Below are positions 33,000-40,398 of a stretch of 64,000 nt of DNA, in pieces (positions within the stretch are counted from its first letter, which is position 1; each line of letters begins with the position of its first letter). Source of the DNA: a virus. Made by a program: the position numbers and the translations under genes. Location of the stretch: the IMG/VR virus record IMGVR_UViG_3300037475_000071, positions 36,156 to 100,155 of that record; one strand, given 5' to 3'. The notes beneath the pieces were generated by a model. The model saw only the letters and a program-made list of their open reading frames with translations. It ran no database searches and was not told the origin of the DNA.

Positions 33000-34443
33000 T
33001 TGCCAACACTCGCTTGGTTATAATTGGCTCAAACGCTTGATCGGTATAGGTAAACTGTGCAATCAGTCCCTCGGTTTTAGACCAAACAAAGGACTCAGCC
33101 GTACGCAGATTTCCTACGTAACCGTGGGCCGCGTGATACTCGTCGGCAGTGCTAAGAGAGCTGAGAATACGTACACGTACGCCGTGGAACTCCTGAGTAC
33201 GAGTGGAATGATTATGTCCAGTGTGAATCTCCCTAAACTTTGTTGCACCAAATAGGCTAGGGTTCTCAGTTGCAAAGAGCAAGGGCATATCTTCACGATT
33301 ACCTAAGTCGCCGTGAACAAAGAGCAAGCCAACTTCTCCCCACTGACAATACTTTCTCAACGTCGGACTGTTATCTACCTGCACCAGTGGGTCATTGTGG
33401 AAGAAGCACTCCAGTGAATCTCCAAGAGCCCAGCTTGAGAAGCGATCATGGTTACCCACGCATACAATTACCTTCACTGGAGCAATCTCTTTCAACATCT
33501 CTATCGCCGCACACATCGCCTTACGCGCTGTCCAGAATGCCTTTTGAAAGCGCCCATCTGAGTCCACAACTGTGTCGTTGGCCGTGCGGGATTCAAGGTC
33601 ATTGCTGTGAAGCAAGTCGTTGCCAACGATGAACACCACCTGCTCATATTCAAATCCACGCGAACGCTCAATGAGACGTTCCAGAGCGCGGAAAAACATA
33701 GCCTCCGTAATCTTTACATCGTACGGGCGGTCACCTGTCTCGTTAGGCCACGCATTCTTGCCGAAGTGTAGGTCGAACAGGTCTACTTCCAACATCAGGC
33801 CCGTCTGCTTTACAGGTTTGTTCTTAAGGAGGGGGCGCTTGATTACCGTCTTCGCGTGCTGCTTGAGGTCATCAATTTCCTCTAGCACTTCGCGGGTACG
33901 ATCTAATTTATCGGTTTCATCTTTGCGTTTCAGCTTGGTTATGCGTCTCTGGAGACGTACATTCTCGCGGAGCACATGGGAAATCAGAGACCCAGACGTA
34001 TCACCTAGCGCGTACTGCACAGTGGCTTTGGTCTCAGCACGCACAGGCTGCGCTTCTAAACTATTAGCAATCTTAGCCACGTCATTGCTGACTACGTACT
34101 TGAGAATGTTTTGAGCGGTATCCTTACTACATTCCAGTAGGCGTGTAAGTGTTTCAACTGAGGGGTATTCGTAGGTCTCTGATTTGGTTTCTTGGATTGT
34201 CGGGAGGGCCAGTTTCAATAACTCCATCTCCACAGGGGAGAGAGTCACTTTACCCAACCCAGCCGCGGCCAGGAAGTCATTGAATTTGGGGAAGAATTTT
34301 TGCCAGTCGGCTTCGGAATACTGACTGTTCTCGCGGTAGAAATTGCGGGTAACGCTGGAATTGGATTTCGACGCTAGTTCCTGTAGTTCTTTCAGCACGG
34401 CCGATTTAGTCGGCGAGGCTTGTTTTTTTGATGATGAAGCCAA
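32989..34443 (-). CDS. Calcineurin-like metallophosphoesterase
   Basis: A 484-residue protein. I start at TTG 34443, seven bases behind AAAGGG, because a terminator-like hairpin occupies 34475-34517. An ATG at 34557 would read through it. The N-terminal 190 residues contain helical DNA-binding-like and coiled-coil segments. The C-terminal half holds the phosphoesterase core in order: Asp-Leu-His, Gly-Asn-Asp (GDxxH position), Val-Gly-Asn-His-Asp, His-Gly-Asp and Thr-Gly-His-Asn-His. Related proteins are DNA repair nucleases or phosphodiesterases. The substrate is unknown. Confidence 0.85.
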   Translation of the reverse strand: MASSSKKQASPTKSAVLKELQELASKSNSSVTRNFYRENSQYSEADWQKFFPKFNDFLAAAGLGKVTLSPVEMELLKLALPTIQETKSETYEYPSVETLTRLLECSKDTAQNILKYVVSNDVAKIANSLEAQPVRAETKATVQYALGDTSGSLISHVLRENVRLQRRITKLKRKDETDKLDRTREVLEEIDDLKQHAKTVIKRPLLKNKPVKQTGLMLEVDLFDLHFGKNAWPNETGDRPYDVKITEAMFFRALERLIERSRGFEYEQVVFIVGNDLLHSNDLESRTANDTVVDSDGRFQKAFWTARKAMCAAIEMLKEIAPVKVIVCVGNHDRFSSWALGDSLECFFHNDPLVQVDNSPTLRKYCQWGEVGLLFVHGDLGNREDMPLLFATENPSLFGATKFREIHTGHNHSTRTQEFHGVRVRILSSLSTADEYHAAHGYVGNLRTAESFVWSKTEGLIAQFTYTDQAFEPIITKRVLANAL

Positions 34444-34474
34444 GTGTATAGCCCTTTCTGAACTGAAATGAAAA

Positions 34475-34517
34475 TTAAGGGATGCAGCCAAGGTAGGAAA
34501 TGAAAAAGCCGCATCCC
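34475..34517 (-). terminator. Terminator-like hairpin
   Basis: On the - strand GGGATGC (34517-34511) pairs with GCATCCC (34485-34479) and is followed by TTAATTTT. It would end the transcript of the coiled-coil membrane protein gene upstream and lies before the TTG of the metallophosphoesterase. Confidence 0.55.
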
Positions 34518-34579
34518 TAAGCAGAACGAACTGCGGGATGATTTGATTGTTGCACACTTCCAGTGCGTTGTCAACTGCT

Positions 34580-34987
34580 TTATGTGTGTTTGCCGTTGCT
34601 GTCGGTGCTTTGAAAATTAGGGGTTAAAAACCGGCTGATGTCAGTACGCAATTGAGCGATGTCCGACCTCAGTTCCCCCTTCATGGAATTGACCAATGAC
34701 GTTACGCGATCTACCATCTCGGTACGACGCCGCTCTTCATGCTCGAACATCGTCTTAACCTCGGTGTGATGGGCTAATGATTGAGCCTCGGCTTTTTCTA
34801 TCTTTCGTTCCAACTCCATCTTGTTTTCCTTGGCGGCATTCTCGGCTTTTTCAACCCGCGTTTCCATCTCCGATTTGTTCTGTTTCAGAGTCTGGTAAGC
34901 ATCCTTGATGAAGTACCCTACGATGGCAAAAATGCCAGCGATTATAGCACCTACTACTTTAAGAATTTCAACTATGAGTTGTTCCAT
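34580..34987 (-). CDS. Membrane-anchored coiled-coil protein
   Basis: A 135-residue protein with one N-terminal membrane helix (about 5-27, Val-Val-Gly-Ala-Ile-Ile-Ala-Gly) followed by a long Glu/Lys coiled coil. It resembles XhlA/holin-accessory or spanin-like proteins in topology. It sits directly after tail and fibre genes, a common place for lysis functions, but no diagnostic sequence is present. Confidence 0.65.
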   Translation of the reverse strand: MEQLIVEILKVVGAIIAGIFAIVGYFIKDAYQTLKQNKSEMETRVEKAENAAKENKMELERKIEKAEAQSLAHHTEVKTMFEHEERRRTEMVDRVTSLVNSMKGELRSDIAQLRTDISRFLTPNFQSTDSNGKHT

Positions 34988-35013
34988 TGCTCTCGCGTTC
35001 TTGACCCCAGTAT

Positions 35014-37440
35014 TTATGCCGAATACAACCCAACGCAGTACACCTTGACATGAGTGCTGTCTGAAACGTTTCCATTGGTGTCTACGCCTTCTATATAAAT
35101 CTCGTGGGTTGCTTTAGTGCTCAGTGGTACATACTTGTCTATCGCGTACGTGCTTACATTTTCAGGAACATCGAACACGATCGCACCATCTACGAAAATC
35201 CGCACATGGGCGAATGTTGCCGTGGTTCCGGTAACAAGCGTGCCTTGAATACGTATAGGAGAGTAAACGTACGCTCCATCAAACAGCGACAAAACAGAGC
35301 CGCCAAAGAAGTCTCCGCCGCCGTAGCCATCAGTCCCATAACCAACAGTTCCGTAGCCGGTCTGACCTCCTGTGACTGTAACCAAGCCTGCCGTCATAGC
35401 CTGAAGGCCAGTGGTATCGGAAACCGCCAAACTAACGGTAAATTGTCCTGCCGTTCCAAAGATATGACTGCTCGTCCAAGGCGGAGACAACGCTACTGGC
35501 GAACTTCCATCTCCCCACGTTAACTGCTGGGAAGATATAGTACCGTTGGAAGAACTGCTCCCTGAAGCATCAGCAGATACCGTGAGCGGAGCAGTGCCGG
35601 ATGTAGGCGTGAGCACAAGAGAGGCTACGGGAGGATTTGAAATCAACGCATATTTCTGGGCCGTTGATATGGAGTTCTTCATCGACGACTTAGCAACCAT
35701 TTGTACGTACAGGTAGTACGTTCCCGAGCCCAAATTGTAATTTGCCAAATTGAGGCTACTTGAACCAGCCGCGATGTTGTCTTGCAGCACAGCCAGATTA
35801 TTCTGGTCTGTGCTGATATAAACGGTGAAATGGTCGATATTATTCGCAGACCCTGCGCCGGAGGTTGACCAGCTCAATACCGCCGAAGCCAGAGACGACG
35901 ATATGGTAAGGCAACTGTCGATTCCGGATTCAATCTCAGTACCCTCTTCGTAGTCGCTCCACGTCACAGGCTGCAAGTATGGAAGCTGATGGCCAGAACT
36001 GAAATACCCGCTCACACCCCACTCAGAGAAGGTGTCCAACCAGGTTTTACCGCACTGCTGTGCTATGAGCCTGCCGGAGCCCCAACTGGCTATAGAGTCG
36101 TTGAAACCTTTCCAAGAACCCGCCCAAGGAATAAGGGTCGCATGGTTTTTGGCGGCATTGACGAAGGCATCAATAACCAATAGCCCTTCGTCCGTAGAGA
36201 AAGAAGCACTCATGGAATGCGAATTACCTGCCCACTGATAGGCACCCGCCGTATCCGACTTAGTGAATCCGGGGCTGTTCTCGAAGATCAGTTCAATATG
36301 AGTGGCGTAAGTATTGGTGTGCGCGATTACCGCGTCCCACACTGTCTGCCAGCAAGTCTGCGAAGTCGTAGTACAGCCAGCGTTGAACTCAGGGGCCGTG
36401 CTGGTAATGAACGGTACCACTGGAATCTTGCTGGTCGCTGGGTTGATATACTGCGCTGCCCCACCGAAGTAGTGAGTATGAAGATAATCCAAATCGGCGT
36501 TGATTTCACCTGTCATACAGGCAGTCATGCTCGCGTAGCCCATCGTTGTCCAGCCGGGCGTACCACTAGAGCCGGGAGCGTTGTTCACGCCGCAGGTGTA
36601 CGAATAGGAGTGGTCTAACATCCACGTGTATTTCAACGGAGTGCCACTACGACCGTTCATGTCATTAACGAAGTTAGCCGCGTGTGAATCTTGATTGGCG
36701 AAGTTGGCAATCGTGTTGCCACGGCCATACCAGTCCAACAGCATACCGTCTATGTGCCGCCCGATTGCATCGGTATCGACGCGAGCAATGTCGTTAACGT
36801 CGTCGTAGTTATTTGCGTTCTCAACGTGGCTGCGGCAGGCAGTGAACGAAGTAGACACGACGTGCTTGCCGATGCCTCCAGCTTGGCACCACCACAGAAT
36901 TACGGTTGGAAATATCTTGGTGGTGTTCCCGCTGTACAGTAGATTGTGCATGTCCACGTGGCTGATGTTGGTAGCCGCGAGGTCGCCATTTGAGAAACCA
37001 GTGAAGAACGGAGACGCGCCGGAGTTGTTTCCCTGCTGCAAGGCCAACGTAGTAGTAGGATTGATGGTGAATGTTCCGCCCCCACCCGTACCGCCTGTAC
37101 AAGAAGAACTAACAGTGACCGGATTGACAGCCGTGCTATTACTAAACCCACCGGAGTCGAACGCTTTAACGATTAAGTTATACGTCCCCACCGCTAGCGT
37201 CAGATTTTGCGACAGCGTAGCGGAATTGGTAGTAGCGTTCCACAAAAGAGTGTTGCCGTTATTGATTTGCCATCCCGTAACTGTGGCACCTAACGTAGTA
37301 GTCGTTGCAGACGCATTGACAGTCAGCGGTGAGCACACTGTGCTGCTCGCAACTGGCGAGGATACCGTGACCGTCACTCCTGCGGATGCGACCATAGACG
37401 ATAGCAACAGAATCGCCAATGCGTAAAAACGTTTAAGCAT
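35014..37440 (-). CDS. Exported glycosidase-like protein with Fn3 and PKD-like domains
   Basis: An 808-residue protein with a Sec signal peptide (Leu-Ala-Ile-Leu-Leu-Leu, cleavage at Ala-Ser-Ala). Residues about 20-115 are an Ig-like domain. Residues 125-520 look like a TIM-barrel glycoside hydrolase: His-Ile-Asp-Gly-Met-Leu-Leu-Asp-Trp-Tyr, Ile-Glu-Leu-Ile-Phe-Glu-Asn, and Val-Thr-Trp-Ser-Asp-Tyr-Glu-Glu-Gly-Thr-Glu-Ile. The last recalls the Trp-Asn-Asp motif of GH71-type enzymes. Fn3-like and PKD-like (Leu-Thr-Trp-Gly-Asp-Gly) modules follow. Polysaccharide degradation at the cell surface or by virions is likely. Confidence 0.7.
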   Translation of the reverse strand: MLKRFYALAILLLSSMVASAGVTVTVSSPVASSTVCSPLTVNASATTTTLGATVTGWQINNGNTLLWNATTNSATLSQNLTLAVGTYNLIVKAFDSGGFSNSTAVNPVTVSSSCTGGTGGGGTFTINPTTTLALQQGNNSGASPFFTGFSNGDLAATNISHVDMHNLLYSGNTTKIFPTVILWWCQAGGIGKHVVSTSFTACRSHVENANNYDDVNDIARVDTDAIGRHIDGMLLDWYGRGNTIANFANQDSHAANFVNDMNGRSGTPLKYTWMLDHSYSYTCGVNNAPGSSGTPGWTTMGYASMTACMTGEINADLDYLHTHYFGGAAQYINPATSKIPVVPFITSTAPEFNAGCTTTSQTCWQTVWDAVIAHTNTYATHIELIFENSPGFTKSDTAGAYQWAGNSHSMSASFSTDEGLLVIDAFVNAAKNHATLIPWAGSWKGFNDSIASWGSGRLIAQQCGKTWLDTFSEWGVSGYFSSGHQLPYLQPVTWSDYEEGTEIESGIDSCLTISSSLASAVLSWSTSGAGSANNIDHFTVYISTDQNNLAVLQDNIAAGSSSLNLANYNLGSGTYYLYVQMVAKSSMKNSISTAQKYALISNPPVASLVLTPTSGTAPLTVSADASGSSSSNGTISSQQLTWGDGSSPVALSPPWTSSHIFGTAGQFTVSLAVSDTTGLQAMTAGLVTVTGGQTGYGTVGYGTDGYGGGDFFGGSVLSLFDGAYVYSPIRIQGTLVTGTTATFAHVRIFVDGAIVFDVPENVSTYAIDKYVPLSTKATHEIYIEGVDTNGNVSDSTHVKVYCVGLYSA

Positions 37441-37462
37441 TTGATACTCCGAAAGGTTTTAA

Positions 37463-37807
37463 TTACAGTACGGTCGGGCGGAAGGATGGCCGACTCTTAC
37501 CGACCTTCAACATGAAGGTGAAAACAGGTTCGCGCTCTACATGGCCGTAGCGACGCTTCATAATGTCTAAGTGCTGCTGGGTTAACCCGTGTTCCAGATG
37601 CAGTGATGGGCCATTGGTCAGTAAATGGGGATAAGCCAACACACCCGGCGTATTTTCCGACCATTTTAATTCGTGTACTTCGTGGGCAAACCTAGCCACA
37701 AGCAACACATGGTCTAGGTCGTCTTCCAGATGCTCAGCGTGCCAATCGGCAAAATTCTGGGCGAACGAATGCACAAGTTTTTTAGGAGCTAAGTAATATA
37801 GTTTCAT
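37463..37807 (-). CDS. Small hypothetical protein
   Basis: A 114-residue His-rich protein (14 His), mixed charge, with no recognisable domain. Its ATG lies one base after the stop of the Hint-tailed tail protein. The His content suggests metal binding but no fixed motif is seen. Confidence 0.65.
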   Translation of the reverse strand: MKLYYLAPKKLVHSFAQNFADWHAEHLEDDLDHVLLVARFAHEVHELKWSENTPGVLAYPHLLTNGPSLHLEHGLTQQHLDIMKRRYGHVEREPVFTFMLKVGKSRPSFRPTVL

Positions 37808-37808
37808 A

Positions 37809-39413
37809 TCAGCACGGTAGAATAACGTTGTGGGCCAAGATTAGCGGTGCCTTCTCCCCGGCCCAAAACTCGTGCTCTGGCTCGCAGGTGATTTTAGCTT
37901 TGTAATCCGCAATGGGATTGCCCTCACTGTTACACGCAATAGCTAATGAAGTTATTTGGTCTAGTTTGTTTACCGCGTGCTGCACAAACAAACAGTCCGA
38001 TAAAGTTAAGTCGGCGCATTGTTTTGTACCTTCACCTTGGGAAGAAGGCACTGTGAATGGGTGTGTTGGAGTTGCTTGGATATACCCTGACTCGCGCAGC
38101 CCTATACGAACAAATCCGTTCGTCCACCATATAAGGTCTAGCGCAATTATTTGCGTCCAGTCCGTACGCCCCATAATCCATTCACCGACTTTACAAGACC
38201 CTAACTGAACGATGCCGCGCTCCAAGGAGCGTACATACATCGTATAACGCAAACAATTACCTAAGCCACCGCCCCCACCCCCACCACCCCCAGAACCAGT
38301 GGAAGAAGGTGCAGGGGTAGATATAGTTATGCTTCCGTTAGTCAAAGGAATATGCGATTTAAGCCCTTGCTCCTGAGCGGCAGGGTAATTTGGGGCAGGA
38401 TAAGCAAACGGGCCTATAGGCAATCCGCTGCCTAGCCCTGTACCCCCAGCCGTTGAGAACCACACATTTTGTAGAACCTCTTGAAAATACGGGTAAAAAT
38501 AGTAAGGCTTAGATGCAACAAGAGAAAAGCATTGAATATAAGCAGGTACAACCGCCGTAGTTGTCCCGTCGTTGCGGTAAATTGTGAGTGGCGTAGAACC
38601 AGCATCACCGTTCCAGTGAAAAGTAATAGTCGCTACCCCATTAGCGTCCGTACTAGCGGAGTATGTCATGTTCCCCGGATTTTGCCACATAGGGCCAATT
38701 GAGCCCTTTTGCAACACCCCCTGCTGCATCAAGTCCACGTTGCCGCTTGTTATAGCGGTACCGAGAACTTTGCTATACGTAGGCCCATCAGCTACGTTGT
38801 CAAGCGTTCCTCCCGTCATCGGGCCGCCCGTTAGGAGAAGCCACGACGATGCTTGCTGAGCCCCGTTGACAGTGCGTACATACACCCACACTTGCTGCCC
38901 TGAAGCAGTCGGAACCGTCACCCAGATATTGTTGTTGGAGTCAGCTTGCCCCTTCCACATCGGGATCGAAGAATCACTTGGTGCCGAACCATCATACGTC
39001 CAGCTTACCTCGTAGTGGTCATTGTCCAGCCCAACGTTTGTGGGCTGTAGAGGCAGTATTATTCCCGCCGCCGTAAACCCAATAATCAACCCCGGAGTAA
39101 ACTGCCAAGTGTTGGTAGGAGGGGAATCCGTCCCAGCGATTTCAGCAAAAGGCGTAGACCAATCTATCTGCCCCGTGATGGGTGTTACCGCTCCAGCACG
39201 AAGGTAATATGTATTTCCGAGAACCAACCCACCGAACACAATCAAATCGTGCTGCACACTGTACGCTGTGCCGTCCCACACCGCAGAAGAGGTACCGCGG
39301 CTGACCAAAGTAGTCAGGGCTTGATCGGCGTAGCATTCAACCACGAAGTGGTCTAACCACTTGGTAGCCACTTGTAATCCCGCAACAATGATGCTCGCTA
39401 CCTTAGTTGACAT
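37809..39413 (-). CDS. Tail protein with Fn3-like repeats and C-terminal Hint domain
   Basis: A 534-residue protein in the tail-fibre region. Residues 1 to about 370 are Fn3-like beta modules. A Ser-Thr-Gly-Ser linker plus nine consecutive Gly precedes a Hint (Hedgehog/intein) domain from Cys387 to Asn529. Block A is Cys-Leu-Arg-Tyr-Thr with Lys-Val-Gly-Glu-Trp-Ile. Block B is Thr-His-Pro-Phe-Thr-Val, then Ala-Asp-Leu. The end reads His-Glu-Phe-Trp-Ala-Gly and Leu-Ala-His-Asn-Val, leaving five residues ending in Cys. This is a bacterial intein-like arrangement and suggests autocleavage or thioester chemistry during tail maturation. Confidence 0.8.
   Translation of the reverse strand: MSTKVASIIVAGLQVATKWLDHFVVECYADQALTTLVSRGTSSAVWDGTAYSVQHDLIVFGGLVLGNTYYLRAGAVTPITGQIDWSTPFAEIAGTDSPPTNTWQFTPGLIIGFTAAGIILPLQPTNVGLDNDHYEVSWTYDGSAPSDSSIPMWKGQADSNNNIWVTVPTASGQQVWVYVRTVNGAQQASSWLLLTGGPMTGGTLDNVADGPTYSKVLGTAITSGNVDLMQQGVLQKGSIGPMWQNPGNMTYSASTDANGVATITFHWNGDAGSTPLTIYRNDGTTTAVVPAYIQCFSLVASKPYYFYPYFQEVLQNVWFSTAGGTGLGSGLPIGPFAYPAPNYPAAQEQGLKSHIPLTNGSITISTPAPSSTGSGGGGGGGGGLGNCLRYTMYVRSLERGIVQLGSCKVGEWIMGRTDWTQIIALDLIWWTNGFVRIGLRESGYIQATPTHPFTVPSSQGEGTKQCADLTLSDCLFVQHAVNKLDQITSLAIACNSEGNPIADYKAKITCEPEHEFWAGEKAPLILAHNVILPC
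37827..38255 (-). other. Hint (bacterial intein-like) domain
   Basis: The 143-residue segment Cys387-Asn529 of the tail protein. It has the N-terminal Cys nucleophile, a block B Thr-x-x-His equivalent (Thr-Pro-Thr-His-Pro-Phe), a penultimate His and terminal Asn, and Val at +1. With Val instead of Cys/Ser/Thr at +1, full splicing is unlikely. Cleavage at either junction is more probable, as known for BIL domains. No homing nuclease is inside it. Confidence 0.78.
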
Positions 39414-39419
39414 GAAACC

Positions 39420-40379
39420 TCACCCGTATCGGCCATTGTTGCTGGCGTAATTTTTCCAACTCTCGGCTATAATCTCTGACGAGAACTGAGCAAAGAAAGA
39501 CCCTGTTGGTATGGTCGGGTCGGTTTTACCATTGAGCGGAGCCGGAACATCCTGACACTCATTGGCCCCGAACTCTAGCAGACTCGGAGCTTCGAACTGA
39601 TGACTTGTTTGGCCAGATAGACCAGAACCAATGTCGTCAATCGCTGTCACCCTGATGTACCGAGTTGGAAAGAAATCAGAATCATCCAGCACGTAGAAGT
39701 TGTCCGGCGTGTTAACGGAGCGAATGATGTTCGCCATGTTTGCACTGGTGGCGTCGATTTCCACCAAGTACATAGAGGAGTTAACTCCCGTCCAGGTCAG
39801 CTTCTTGGTGCTATCATCCACAGCCAAGTTTGAAATCTGAGGCGTCGGGATAACAGTTGCGTTAGTGGTCGTGTCCCACGCCGTGCTGAACTCACCTAGC
39901 AAGTTATAGGTGTACACGAAGTACGCTGGGTTCCTTGCGGAATTTCCGTTGTTCGTGAACTGGTACTGGCCTGCAATGATGTCCGTCGATTGCCCGTCAA
40001 TGATGTCCTGATGCAGTAGCACTGTCTTATTGTCAGCAGCCCTAATTTCGTAGCCCCACACATTGTCCTGCACAGCAGGCAGCGTGACCGTAATCACTGG
40101 CGCGGTGATGGTAGTGGTGTCCACGGTCGCTGTGGGAGCATTGGGAATTAGAGGCAGCGCAATGTGGAGTCCAGCGGCGTAGCGGGACAACGCTCCGTAA
40201 GGAACACTGGCTGTCTTCGCATACAGAGTTTCTGTCAGTGTGCCCACCTCCAGGGAGGCTCGCGTTATTTTTACCCCGATGTTCAAAGACAGGTCATAGT
40301 TTTCAAGAAGTATGAAACTAGACCCGTCTTCTTCAACGAGGAAATCTACGCCGTTTTCCAACAGAAATGCGGTATCCAT
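39420..40379 (-). CDS. Tail protein, Fn3-like
   Basis: A 319-residue beta-rich protein. It starts with a short hydrophobic Phe-Leu-Leu-Glu-Asn repeat (two copies within 30 residues), followed by two Fn3-like modules of about 90 residues each. Located between the tailspike and the Hint-tailed protein, it is probably a tail-tip or fibre-connecting component. Confidence 0.7.
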   Translation of the reverse strand: MDTAFLLENGVDFLVEEDGSSFILLENYDLSLNIGVKITRASLEVGTLTETLYAKTASVPYGALSRYAAGLHIALPLIPNAPTATVDTTTITAPVITVTLPAVQDNVWGYEIRAADNKTVLLHQDIIDGQSTDIIAGQYQFTNNGNSARNPAYFVYTYNLLGEFSTAWDTTTNATVIPTPQISNLAVDDSTKKLTWTGVNSSMYLVEIDATSANMANIIRSVNTPDNFYVLDDSDFFPTRYIRVTAIDDIGSGLSGQTSHQFEAPSLLEFGANECQDVPAPLNGKTDPTIPTGSFFAQFSSEIIAESWKNYASNNGRYG

Positions 40380-40398
40380 GTATGCCCCTTAACTGTGG

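Noticed and set aside
34444-34557. Longer metallophosphoesterase start at ATG 34557
   Set aside because: The added 38 residues cross a terminator-like hairpin and have no good ribosome binding site; TTG 34443 has one.
36842-37426. 194-codon + strand open frame
   Set aside because: It lies opposite the signal peptide and Ig domain of the secreted glycosidase-like gene, which has clear domain support.
38265-38300. Poly-C tract as a phase-variation switch
   Set aside because: It encodes the nine-Gly linker in frame and the downstream Hint domain is intact. No evidence of length variation can be seen from one sequence.
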